16,657 nt of DNA from Miltoncostaeaceae bacterium (GCA_030598075.1 JAUVQP010000013.1:1-16657), one strand, 5' to 3'. Numbered from the stretch's first letter, positions 7,138 through 14,448 are shown. Translations and numbers: made by a program. Notes: generated by a model not told the origin, from the sequence alone.

Positions 7138-7251
7138 GACGGTCTTCCCGCCGCAGGCCGCCGCGACGCGGTCTCATGGCTCGAGGCGAGGCGCCCGGCA
7201 TCTTCCCTGCTTCCCCACCCCGCTTGGTCTTCGCGGCAGGGGGGCGGCGGT

Positions 7252-8055
7252 TCACTCCGTGACAGCCTCCTCGGGCTGGGAGCCCAGCAGGTTGTGGATC
7301 GCCTGCGCCGGATCGTCGGCCAGCATCAGGGTCTCGCCGACCAGGATGGCGTCGACGCCGGAACGCTCGAGACGCTCCACCTCCTCCCGCGCCCTGATAC
7401 CCGACTCCGCCACGACCACCGTGCCCGCGGGCACCTCGGCCAGCAGGCGAAAAGAGGTCTCGATGTCCACCTGAAGGCTGTGGAGATCCCGGTTGTTGAT
7501 ACCGATGACCTCGGCCTCCGCCTCGACGGCCGCCTCGACCTCGTCCTCGTCGTGAACCTCGACCAGGCAGTCGAGGCCGAGCTCGCCCGCCGCCGCGATC
7601 AACTCGCCGAGGCGCCCCTCCGGCAGGGCCGCGACGATCAGGAGCACCGCGTCCGCCCCCGCCACTCGAGCCTCGATCAGCTGGTACTCGTCGACGACGA
7701 AGTCCTTGCGAAGCAGGGGAACCCGGCAGGACGCGCGCGCCTCGGCGAGGTCGTCGAGGCTTCCGCCGAAGTGGCGCTTCTCGGTCAGGACGGAGACCGC
7801 CGAGGCTCCCGCCCGCTCGTACGCCGTGACCACCTCGCGGGCGCTCGCGCCGGGGCGGATGGAGCCGCGCGACGGGCTCGCGCGCTTCATCTCGGCGATG
7901 ATGCCGATGCCCTCCGCGATCAGCGCCTCGGAGAACGGGCGGTCCCGGGGCGCCGGACCCAACCGCGAGCGGAGGACGTCGGCCGACACCTCCCGCTTCC
8001 GGCGGACGAGATCGGACTCGATCTCCTCGACGACCTGCTGGAGAAACGTGCGCAC
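7252..8055 (-). CDS. trpC: Indole-3-glycerol phosphate synthase
   Basis: Predicted 267-aa (beta/alpha)8-barrel enzyme that converts carboxyphenylamino-deoxyribulose phosphate into indole-3-glycerol phosphate, the fourth step of tryptophan synthesis. Family motifs are complete: IIAEMKRASPSRG (52-64, catalytic Lys57), LTEKRHFGGS (90-99), LLRKDFVVDEYQL (114-126, Lys117), LVEVHDEDEV (164-173), GINNRDL (185-191), VVAESGI (214-220) and ILVGETLM (237-244). Length is normal for a monofunctional enzyme, with no TrpF domain fused. The start is a GTG at 8055, 13 bp after the trpD stop, indicating one operon. It is the last trp gene here; trpB and trpA, which usually follow, are absent. Confidence 0.97.
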   Translation of the reverse strand: MRTFLQQVVEEIESDLVRRKREVSADVLRSRLGPAPRDRPFSEALIAEGIGIIAEMKRASPSRGSIRPGASAREVVTAYERAGASAVSVLTEKRHFGGSLDDLAEARASCRVPLLRKDFVVDEYQLIEARVAGADAVLLIVAALPEGRLGELIAAAGELGLDCLVEVHDEDEVEAAVEAEAEVIGINNRDLHSLQVDIETSFRLLAEVPAGTVVVAESGIRAREEVERLERSGVDAILVGETLMLADDPAQAIHNLLGSQPEEAVTE

Positions 8056-8068
8056 GGCGAGCAGCAGT

Positions 8069-9100
8069 CTACGGTGCCGCCAGGCGCGCGGTCGCCGCGA
8101 GGAAGTCGCTGAGACGATCGGCGGCGGCGCCGGCGTCGATGACCTCCTCGGCCGCCGCCCGCCCCTCGATCATGCCGCTGACGGCGTCGGCCAGCCAGAG
8201 GGCCGCGGCGGCATTGATGACCACGAGGTCCCGCGCGGGTCCCCGCTGACCCTCGAACACCCTGCGAATGACGTCGGCGTTCTCCTCGGGCTCCCCTCCT
8301 GCGAGCGCCGCGGGATCCGGCGCGCCGAAACCGAGCTCGCCCGGATCGATCACGAACCGACGGGTTCGGCCCTCGAAGACCTCTGCGACGTCGGTCGGGG
8401 CCATCGTCGAGACCTCGTCGAGCCCGTCTCGACCCGCGACGAGGAAGACCCTCTCCGCGCCGAGTGCGGCCAGGGCGTCGGCCATGCGGTCGAGGTACTC
8501 GCGGTCGAAGATCCCCAGGAGCTGCCGCGGCGCCCCCGCCGGGTTGGTCAGCGGGCCCAGCAGGTTGAAGATCGTGCGCACGCCGAGCGCCCGCCGCACG
8601 GGGACGACGTGCCGGAAGGCGGGGTGGTGCGCGGGAGCGAACATGAAACCGACGCGCGTCTCTCTCAGGCAGGCCGAGACCGCGGCGGCGCTCAGCTCGA
8701 GCCGGGCCCCGAGCGCCTCGAGGACGTCCGCGCTGCCGCTGCGCGACGTGGCCGACCGGTTGCCGTGCTTGGCTACCGGGACGCCTGCGCCGGCAACCAC
8801 GAACGCCGTCGCCGTCGAGACGTTGAAGGTGGAGAGGCCGCCGCCCGTGCCGCAGGTGTCGACGAAGAGGCCGGGCGGACCCTCGACCTCCTCGGCGCGG
8901 GATCGGACGGCCCTCGCGAGACCGGCCAACTCGCCTGCCGACTCGCCCTTGGCGCGAAGCGCAATGAGGAAAGCGGCTGTCTGGGCCTCTCCCGCCTCAC
9001 CATCGAGGATGGCATCCAGCGCTCCCCTGGCGGCCTCGCTCCCGAGGTCCTCGCCGGCGAGCAGACGGTCGATGGCGTCGCTGAGAACCGGGCTCGGCAC
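8069..9100 (-). CDS. trpD: Anthranilate phosphoribosyltransferase
   Basis: Predicted 343-aa cytoplasmic enzyme that joins anthranilate to PRPP, the second committed step of tryptophan synthesis. Residues 1-70 are the helical N-terminal domain. The PRPP site DTCGTGG is at 81-87, NVSTATA at 93-99, KHGNRS at 111-116, followed by the typical FMFAPAHHPAFRHV, RTIFNLLGPLTNPA and DEVSTMAPT segments. Length matches the family and no key residue appears changed. The GTG at 9100 lies 9 bp after the trpG stop with CGGGAGCCC in between, so the reading frame and close spacing support the start. Confidence 0.97.
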   Translation of the reverse strand: MPSPVLSDAIDRLLAGEDLGSEAARGALDAILDGEAGEAQTAAFLIALRAKGESAGELAGLARAVRSRAEEVEGPPGLFVDTCGTGGGLSTFNVSTATAFVVAGAGVPVAKHGNRSATSRSGSADVLEALGARLELSAAAVSACLRETRVGFMFAPAHHPAFRHVVPVRRALGVRTIFNLLGPLTNPAGAPRQLLGIFDREYLDRMADALAALGAERVFLVAGRDGLDEVSTMAPTDVAEVFEGRTRRFVIDPGELGFGAPDPAALAGGEPEENADVIRRVFEGQRGPARDLVVINAAAALWLADAVSGMIEGRAAAEEVIDAGAAADRLSDFLAATARLAAP

Positions 9101-9109
9101 GGGCTCCCG

Positions 9110-9682
9110 TCAGGCGGACGTCGCCAGGAAGTTATCGAGCAGAGCTTTGCCGGGCTCGGTGAGGATGGACTCGGGGTGGAACTGAACGCCCTCGATGGGA
9201 AGGTCGCGGTGCCGGAGGCCCATGACGACGTCGCCGTCGCACCAGGCGGTGCGCTCGAGGACGTCCGGGAGACTCGGGTCGACGACCAGCGAGTGGTAGC
9301 GCGTCGCCACCAGTGGGGCGGGAAGACCACGAAAGAGCCGCCTCCCGTCGTGCTCGATCTCGCTGGTCTTCCCGTGGACGGGCTCCGGGCTCCGAACGAT
9401 GCGAGCGCCGAAGGCCTGCCCGATCGCCTGATGGCCAAGGCAGACGCCGAGGATGGGCACCTCCCCGGCGAGCTCTCGGATGCTCTCGACGGAGATCCCA
9501 GCGTCGTCCGGGGTCCTCGGTCCCGGCGAGATCACGAGGTGCGTCGGTCCCTGGGCACGGATCCCAGGAACGTCGATCGCGTCGTGCCGGAAGACGCGGA
9601 CGTCCGCTCCCAGCTCGCCAAGGTACTGCACCAGGTTGTACGTGAAGCTGTCGTAGTTGTCGACGAGGACGACGCGGGCCAT
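9110..9682 (-). CDS. trpG: Anthranilate synthase glutamine amidotransferase subunit
   Basis: Predicted 190-aa class I glutamine amidotransferase. It hydrolyses glutamine and passes ammonia to TrpE. The N-terminus LVDNYDSFTYNL (6-17), oxyanion-region ISPGPRTPDDAG (51-62), nucleophile in GVCLGHQ (Cys81), and the catalytic His169/Glu171 in QFHPES are all present. The close relative PabA of folate synthesis has the same motifs, and one protein can serve both enzymes; its position between trpE and trpD supports the Trp role. The start is ATG at 9682, 9 bp after the trpE stop. Confidence 0.95.
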   Translation of the reverse strand: MARVVLVDNYDSFTYNLVQYLGELGADVRVFRHDAIDVPGIRAQGPTHLVISPGPRTPDDAGISVESIRELAGEVPILGVCLGHQAIGQAFGARIVRSPEPVHGKTSEIEHDGRRLFRGLPAPLVATRYHSLVVDPSLPDVLERTAWCDGDVVMGLRHRDLPIEGVQFHPESILTEPGKALLDNFLATSA

Positions 9683-9691
9683 GGGCGATGC

Positions 9692-11221
9692 CTACCAGTC
9701 CGACTCGGCAGCCGCGACCTCGATGGCCCGAAAGAGCGCGGCGGCCTTGGCCTCCGTCTCCTCGTGCTCCCGCGCCGGAACGGAGTCGGCGACCACCCCG
9801 GCCCCCGCCTGGACGTGGGCGACGCCGTTCCGGAACACGAGCGTCCGGATCGTGATGCACGTGTCGAGGTCGCCGCCCCATCCGAGATGGCCGACCGCGC
9901 CGCCGTAGGGCCCGCGCTTCGTCGGCTCCAGCTCGTCGATGATCTCCATCGCGCGCACCTTGGGCGCCCCGCTCAGGGTCCCGGCGGGGAAGGTCGCGCG
10001 GAGAGCGTCGGAGGCACGGAGGCCGGGCGCAAGACGCCCCACGACCTTGCTCTCGATGTGCATGACGTGACTGTACGGCTGCACGTCCATCAGGTTGGTG
10101 ACGCGGACCGAGCCGAGCTCCGACACGCGCCCGAGGTCGTTGCGCCCGAGGTCGACGAGCATGATGTGCTCGGCCCGTTCCTTCGGATCGGCGAGGAGCT
10201 CGTGGCGAAGACGCTCGTCGTCCTCCTCGTCGCGACCCCGCGGACGACTGCCCGCGATGGGATGCATCTCCACGAGCCCGTCCTGGACCTTGACCAGCGT
10301 CTCGGGCGAAGACCCCGCCAAGACAACATCGCCCAGGTCCAGGAAGAACATGTACGGCGACGGGTTGACGGCGCGAAGGCCCCGGTAGACCGCGAAGGGG
10401 TCCATGTCGAGAGGCGTCGAGAACCGCTGGGAGGGGACGACCTGGAACGCGTCGCCGGCGAAGATGTACTCGCGGCAGCGCTCGACCGCGGCCTCGAAGT
10501 CCCCGGGTGGCATGTTGCTCGTCACCCCGCCCAGCTCGGGGGGCCGCTCGCGCGGGACGGACGTCGGTACGGGCCCGCCGAGGATCTCCCGCACCCGGCG
10601 CACACTCGCGAGCGCCTCGTCGAACGCGGGGGCCGGGTCGACGGACGGGTCGAGCGGGCAGGGAACGACGATGGAAAGAGTGCGGCGAAGGTGGTCGAAG
10701 GCGACCACCGGGCCGGTGAGCATGAGCGTCAGGTCGGGAATGCCTCGATCGTCTGGGGGCTCGTTCGGAAGTCGCTCGACGGTGCGGACGAGGTCGTATC
10801 CGAAGTAGCCGATCGCGCCGCCCCAGAACGCCAGGGGCTCGCGGGGGCGGGCCATGCGGATCGCGCGCACGGCGTCCTCGATGGCGCCGAACGGGTCGCC
10901 GGCGTCGAGCTCCCGCTCCTCGCCGCTCGCGCGGCGCTCGACGAGGCGGCCCCCCTCGCCGCGGATGACCGCCTGTGGGCGAAAACCGAGCATCGAGTAC
11001 CGGCCGACGCGTTGCCCTTGCTCGGCCGACTCGAGGAGGAAGCTCGGCCCCTCGTCGCGGAGCTTCAGGAAGGCGCTGACCGGGGTCTCGCAGTCGGCGA
11101 CGTAGCTGTGCACCAGGGGCGCCTGCCCGTACCCCTGCCTCGCAAGCGTGCGCAGATCATCGAGCGTGCGGTCGACGAGCCCCCCGTCGGAGGCTGGTGT
11201 GGCGAGGCGAAGGGGGCTCAC
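9692..11221 (-). CDS. trpE: Anthranilate synthase component I
   Basis: Predicted 509-aa chorismate-utilising enzyme that makes anthranilate with ammonia from TrpG. The N-terminal domain holds FLLES at 61-65, part of the tryptophan feedback site. The C-terminal catalytic domain (about 240-505) contains VVPSQRF (261-267), AGSSPETLV (302-310), PIAGSRPRG (321-329), LVDLGRNDLGRV (355-366), FPAGTLSGAPK (411-421) and PYGGAVGHLGW (438-448). The Ala in PIAGSRPRG, where PabB proteins carry Lys, favours anthranilate over aminodeoxychorismate synthase. The GTG at 11221 overlaps the hisIE stop as GTGA (11218-11221), so the longer frame to 11704 is rejected. A perfect 8-bp inverted repeat with a 4-base loop (10690-10709) lies inside the gene. 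Confidence 0.97.
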   Translation of the reverse strand: MSPLRLATPASDGGLVDRTLDDLRTLARQGYGQAPLVHSYVADCETPVSAFLKLRDEGPSFLLESAEQGQRVGRYSMLGFRPQAVIRGEGGRLVERRASGEERELDAGDPFGAIEDAVRAIRMARPREPLAFWGGAIGYFGYDLVRTVERLPNEPPDDRGIPDLTLMLTGPVVAFDHLRRTLSIVVPCPLDPSVDPAPAFDEALASVRRVREILGGPVPTSVPRERPPELGGVTSNMPPGDFEAAVERCREYIFAGDAFQVVPSQRFSTPLDMDPFAVYRGLRAVNPSPYMFFLDLGDVVLAGSSPETLVKVQDGLVEMHPIAGSRPRGRDEEDDERLRHELLADPKERAEHIMLVDLGRNDLGRVSELGSVRVTNLMDVQPYSHVMHIESKVVGRLAPGLRASDALRATFPAGTLSGAPKVRAMEIIDELEPTKRGPYGGAVGHLGWGGDLDTCITIRTLVFRNGVAHVQAGAGVVADSVPAREHEETEAKAAALFRAIEVAAAESDW

Positions 11222-11871
11222 GAGTTGGGCGGGCGCCGACGGTCGAGCTCGGCTGCGACGTCGTCCAAGCCGACGCCGCTCGCCTGCCACAGGACCGCCA
11301 GGTGGTACAGCAAGTCCGCGCTCTCGTAGACAACTTGGGCGCGCTCCTCGCCCTTGGCAGCGAGAACGACCTCGGTCGCCTCCTCCCCCACCTTCTTGCA
11401 GACCTGGTCGATCCCCTCGGCCAGCAGCCGCGCCGTGTAGCTGGAGCCCGGATCGGCCCTGGACGCTCGCTCGGCCACGATCTGCTGCAGTGTGCCGAGG
11501 GTCGCGAACGGCTCGGCCACGGGCTCGTCGAAGGGCGTGAAGAAGCAGGTCGGCTCGTCGGTGTGGCAGGCGGGGCCCACCTGATCGACGAGAACGAGCA
11601 ACGTGTCGCCATCGCAGTCGAGGGTCACGGATCGGACCGCCTGCGTGTGGCCGCTTGTGGCGCCTTTTCGCCACAGCTCGGAGCGCGACCGGCTCCAGAA
11701 CCACGTCTGACGGGTGGCGAGGGTGCGGTCGAGGCTCTCCGCGTTCATCCAGGCGAGCATGAGGACCCGACCGGTGCTGGCATCCTGCACGACCGCGGGC
11801 ACCAGCCCGTCGTCGTCGTAGCGAACGCCCGCCGCGACCTCGACACGCTCGGTCTCGGCGCTCGTGCTCAC
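11218..11871 (-). CDS. hisIE: HisIE: phosphoribosyl-AMP cyclohydrolase / phosphoribosyl-ATP pyrophosphatase
   Basis: Predicted 217-aa bifunctional histidine-biosynthesis enzyme performing steps two and three. The HisI part (about 15-112) has MLAWMN (38-43), FWSRSRSELWRKG (58-70), TSGH (72-75), the metal-binding DCDGD (85-89) and ACHT...CF (101-110). The HisE part (about 124-210) has SYTARLLAEGIDQVCKKVGEEATEV (144-168) and SADLLYHLAVLW (184-195). The order HisI then HisE is standard for the fusion. The GTG at 11871 overlaps the deoC-like stop as GTGA (11868-11871). Adjacency of his and trp genes is also found in mycobacteria and other actinobacteria, but there hisF rather than an aldolase usually precedes hisI. 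Confidence 0.95.
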   Translation of the reverse strand: MSTSAETERVEVAAGVRYDDDGLVPAVVQDASTGRVLMLAWMNAESLDRTLATRQTWFWSRSRSELWRKGATSGHTQAVRSVTLDCDGDTLLVLVDQVGPACHTDEPTCFFTPFDEPVAEPFATLGTLQQIVAERASRADPGSSYTARLLAEGIDQVCKKVGEEATEVVLAAKGEERAQVVYESADLLYHLAVLWQASGVGLDDVAAELDRRRPPNS

Positions 11872-12563
11872 GACCCGCTCAGGGCGCGAAGCTCGGCGAG
11901 CACCTGCGGCGTCGCGGGCGTGCCGACGCGCGCGGCGCCGGCGCCTACGAGAATCTGGACGTCCGCCAGCGTGCGCACCCCTCCGCCGGCCTTCACGCCG
12001 ACGCGTTCGGAGAGGGCATCGCGCATTATCTCGACATCGTGAACCGTGGCGGTGGTGCCGACCCCCGTGCATGTCTTGGCGAAATCCGCGCCGACGTCCT
12101 CCACGATCTTGCAGGCGAGCCGAATGAGCTTGTCGTTCATCAGCGGGGCCTCGATGATGACCTTGATGAGCACGTCGCCCCGGCCGCCGTTCGCCGCCTT
12201 CCCTCTCACCGCCCTGGTGACCGCGCGGAGTTCGTCGCGGGCGCCTCGGAAGTCCGCGGCCAGCATGCCACGGTAGTTCATGACCACCTCGATCTCGTCC
12301 GCCCCGTCCTCGACGGCCCGCGCGGCCTGGGCCGCCTTCAGCTCGGCGCCCGAGTCGCCGCCTGGGAAGTCGATGACGCCGCAGACCTTGACGTCGCAGC
12401 CCCGGAGCAGCTCGGCCATCACGGGCACGAACTCGGGAAGCGAGCAGAGGGCGGCCACGTGAAGCTCGCGCACCTCCTGGCAGGCCTCGACGACCTGCTC
12501 GGCCGTGACGCCGGACGCGAGCATCGAGTGGTCGAGCGTCTTCGTGAGATCCTCGACCCTCAT
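11868..12563 (-). CDS. deoC: DeoC-family (deoxyribose-phosphate aldolase-like) protein
   Basis: Predicted 231-aa class I (Schiff-base) aldolase. DeoC cleaves deoxyribose-5-phosphate to glyceraldehyde-3-phosphate and acetaldehyde. Family landmarks: LDHSMLASGVT (10-20), VIDFPGGDSGAELK (63-76), GADEIEVVMNYR (87-98), VLIKVIIEAP (131-140), the Schiff-base Lys163 in FAKTCTG, and Lys191 in VKAGGGVRT. Two differences matter. The position of the E. coli proton-relay Asp102 is Glu92, and the phosphate-binding GA/TSSG loop reads GTPAT (214-218). It may therefore prefer a different substrate. It heads the hisIE-trp operon, an unusual place for a nucleoside-catabolism gene. ATG at 12563 has no clear Shine-Dalgarno; a GGGGC/GCCCC hairpin touches the start. 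Confidence 0.85.
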   Translation of the reverse strand: MRVEDLTKTLDHSMLASGVTAEQVVEACQEVRELHVAALCSLPEFVPVMAELLRGCDVKVCGVIDFPGGDSGAELKAAQAARAVEDGADEIEVVMNYRGMLAADFRGARDELRAVTRAVRGKAANGGRGDVLIKVIIEAPLMNDKLIRLACKIVEDVGADFAKTCTGVGTTATVHDVEIMRDALSERVGVKAGGGVRTLADVQILVGAGAARVGTPATPQVLAELRALSGS

Positions 12564-12594
12564 GGGGCGGGAAGCCCCGGAGCCCGCTGGGGCC
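12564..12594 (-). promoter_or_regulatory. Leader with two mutually exclusive hairpins before deoC
   Basis: On the minus strand the roughly 40-base leader contains GGCCCC (12594-12589), GGGGC (12578-12574) and GCCCC (12568-12564), the last touching the ATG. The middle arm can pair with either the upstream arm or the start-proximal arm, but not both. No Shine-Dalgarno is visible. This could set translation initiation of the whole operon, but the arms are only 5-6 bp and short GC repeats arise by chance in such DNA. Confidence 0.35.
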
Positions 12595-12611
12595 GCGCGA
12601 ACATTCCGGCG

Positions 12612-12619
12612 AGTATAGC
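12612..12619. promoter_or_regulatory. Overlapping divergent -10 boxes (deoC operon and glycosylase gene)
   Basis: In the 76-bp divergent gap the minus strand reads TATACT (12617-12612), a 5-of-6 -10 match for deoC. The plus strand reads TATAGC (12614-12619), a 4-of-6 match for the glycosylase gene. Neither has a convincing -35. The predicted glycosylase leader would be only about 14 bases long and has no Shine-Dalgarno. Because the boxes overlap, RNA polymerase could serve only one direction at a time. Confidence 0.4.
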
Positions 12620-12639
12620 GGCGACCATCGGCCCGTTCG

Positions 12640-13491
12640 GTGCCAGAACTTCCTGAGCTGGAGGCACTCACCGAGGCGATTCGTCCGGCGATGGTGGGCC
12701 GTCGGGTGTCCGCGGTATCGGTGCGCCACCCCGCGGCCGTCAAGACCGCACGCCCGCCTCTGGACACGCTGGTGGGCCGAGAGATCGTCGGGCTGGACCG
12801 CCGGGGCAAGCTGCTGCTGCTCCGCTTCGACGGGGGCCTCACGCTTGTCGTGCACCTGATGCAGGCCGGGCGCATCGGCCTGCGCCCCGCCGGTGCCGTG
12901 CCGGCCGGGCGCCAGACGGCGTTCCACATCGCGCTCGACGACCACCGCGTCCTGCTCGCGCGGGAGCTGGGCACCCACCGGCGCCTCAGCGTCCACCTCC
13001 TCGATGGCGAGGACCTCGCCCTCCACCCGCCTCTGACTCGGCTCGGGCCCGAGCCGCTGGGCCTGGGTGCCGAGGGCTGGCAGGCCGCCCTCGCGACGCC
13101 GTCGGGCCGGGTGCACACCGCCCTGCGCGACGGCCGTCGCGTCGCGGGGATCGGGCGCTGCTACGCCAGCGAGATCATGTGGGCCGCGAGGCTGGCGCCG
13201 TTCGCGATGACGGGGGCGCTCCCGCGGGACGCCTTCGATCGCCTGGCCGGGGCGGCGTCGGCCGTACTCCGCCAGGCGACCCGCGGTGCCCGCGAGCGCA
13301 TCGACCTCGACATGCCGAGCCAGACTCGCCGGGTTACGGTGGTTCACGGCCACGCGGGCGAGCCGTGTCTAAGATGCGGAGCCGCCCTCGCCCGGGTGTC
13401 TTTCGCCGAGTACGAACTGGTCTACTGCGCCGAGTGTCAGACCGGCGGACGCCGGTACGCGGACCGGCGCCTTAGCAGGCTCATTCGTTAG
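12640..13491 (+). CDS. Fpg/MutM-Nei family DNA glycosylase
   Basis: Predicted 283-aa base-excision repair enzyme that removes oxidised bases and nicks the abasic site. The start is fixed by chemistry: GTG then Pro-Glu-Leu-Pro-Glu, with Pro2 the catalytic amine and Glu3 its partner. Lys57 in DRRGKLLLL, the H2TH segment GIGRCYASEIMW (170-181), and a C-terminal zinc finger with Cys243/246 and Cys263/266 (CLRC, CAEC) are present. Departures from classic MutM: GIGN is GIGR, the R-R-F-G void-filling region reads ARELGTHRR (107-115), and the zinc-finger Arg before T-Y-Y-C appears to be Tyr258. This suggests a divergent actinobacterial subfamily with possibly altered lesion choice. It is the only plus-strand gene, divergent from deoC and convergent with era. 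Confidence 0.9.
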   Translation: MPELPELEALTEAIRPAMVGRRVSAVSVRHPAAVKTARPPLDTLVGREIVGLDRRGKLLLLRFDGGLTLVVHLMQAGRIGLRPAGAVPAGRQTAFHIALDDHRVLLARELGTHRRLSVHLLDGEDLALHPPLTRLGPEPLGLGAEGWQAALATPSGRVHTALRDGRRVAGIGRCYASEIMWAARLAPFAMTGALPRDAFDRLAGAASAVLRQATRGARERIDLDMPSQTRRVTVVHGHAGEPCLRCGAALARVSFAEYELVYCAECQTGGRRYADRRLSRLIR

Positions 13492-13514
13492 CGGCTCCTT
13501 CGGAGTGGGCCGCG

Positions 13515-13541
13515 GCCGGCGGACCGTCGTGGCCCGCCGGC
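13515..13541. terminator. Bidirectional GC hairpin between convergent genes
   Basis: GCCGGCGG (13515-13522) and CCGCCGGC (13534-13541) form a perfect 8-bp stem with an 11-base loop that itself can add two pairs. It lies in the 63-bp gap between the ends of the plus-strand glycosylase gene (13491) and the minus-strand era gene (13555), the expected place for a shared terminator. No T-run follows on either strand. Confidence 0.55.
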
Positions 13542-13554
13542 GCGAAGCAGGCCC

Positions 13555-14448
13555 TCAGAGCCCGAGGCGGTCGAGCTGGGAGGGATCGTCTCGCCAGCGC
13601 CGCCGGACGCGCACGACGAGATCCAGGTGGACCTCCACGCCGAGCACGGCGCCGAGCACCCCCCGGGAGGCCACGCCGATATCGCGGATCATGCGCCCTC
13701 CGCGGCCGACCACGATCCTCTTCTGGGACTCGGTCTCGACCAGCAGCCCGGCGCGCACGACGATGCCCTCGCGCGCCTCGTCTATCTCCTCGACGTCGAC
13801 CGCCAGCGCATGCGGAAGCTCCTCGCGCAGGCGTTGCAAGGCCGCCTCTCGGATAAGCTCGGCCGCGAGTTCCTCCGTCGTCTGATCCGTTGCCATGCCC
13901 TCGGGAAAGAGGCGCGGCCCCTCGGGGAGCAGCAACGGCAGGTCCGCGCGCAGCGCCTCGAGCCCATCCCCCGTCCGGGCGCTCGTCGGATGCACGGCGA
14001 CGGGATCGGGGCAGACCCTCGACGCGCTCGCGATGGCGACTGCGATCCGGGCAGGATCGCACCGGTCGACGTGGTTTACGACGAGGATCGTCGGAACTCC
14101 GACCGACGCCAGGCGCTCGGCGATGAGCCGGTCCCCGCGTCCCACCTCTTCCGTCGCGTTGGTCACGAACAGCGCCGCCTCGGCGTCCGCGATCTGGGCG
14201 TCCACGAGCGCCTGCATGCGCCGGGTGAGGAGGTCGCCGGGACGCTGGAAGCCCGGCAAGTCGGCCAGAACCGCCTGCCAGCCGTCGCCGTCGACGACCG
14301 AGTGGATGCGACGCCGCGTCGTCTGGGGGCGCGGGGAGACCCCGGCGAGCTGAACTCCAGACAGCGCGTTGGCCAGCGTCGACTTGCCGACGTTGGGCCG
14401 ACCGGCGATCGCGATGATGCCCGAGCGGAAGGCGGCCGTCGCGCTCAA
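13555..14448 (-). CDS. era: GTPase Era
   Basis: Predicted 297-aa GTPase that binds the 3' end of 16S rRNA and helps mature the small ribosomal subunit. G1 is GRPNVGKST (16-24), the switch I PQTTR 41-45, G3 DLPG (63-66), G4 NHVD (125-128), G5 TSARTG (155-160). The linker FPEGMATDQTTEELAAELIRE-like region (181-201) and the KH domain with VVGRGGRMIRDIG (246-258) follow the Era pattern, and length is normal. Two signature residues differ: DTPG is DLPG and the G4 Lys (NKxD) is His. The TTG at 14448 overlaps the upstream stop as TTGA (14445-14448), matching the coupling style of the region. The recO gene that often follows era is absent; the cluster ends here at a convergent hairpin. Confidence 0.94.
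   Translation of the reverse strand: MSATAAFRSGIIAIAGRPNVGKSTLANALSGVQLAGVSPRPQTTRRRIHSVVDGDGWQAVLADLPGFQRPGDLLTRRMQALVDAQIADAEAALFVTNATEEVGRGDRLIAERLASVGVPTILVVNHVDRCDPARIAVAIASASRVCPDPVAVHPTSARTGDGLEALRADLPLLLPEGPRLFPEGMATDQTTEELAAELIREAALQRLREELPHALAVDVEEIDEAREGIVVRAGLLVETESQKRIVVGRGGRMIRDIGVASRGVLGAVLGVEVHLDLVVRVRRRWRDDPSQLDRLGL

Noticed and set aside
7138..7251. A rho-independent terminator after trpC
   Set aside because: The gap contains an 11-bp palindrome (7161-7171) with a one-base centre but no stem with a usable loop or T-run; not enough to call a terminator.
7706..11329. A 3.6-kb plus-strand open frame (1207 codons) antisense to trpC, trpD, trpG and trpE
   Set aside because: It mirrors the high third-position GC of the trp genes on the other strand; the translation is Arg/Gly/Ala-rich with no domain, and all opposing genes are unmistakable.
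11872..13353. N-terminal extension of the hisIE frame up to 13353
   Set aside because: The extension runs antisense to the glycosylase gene and through deoC; the GTGA overlap at 11868-11871 gives the real start.
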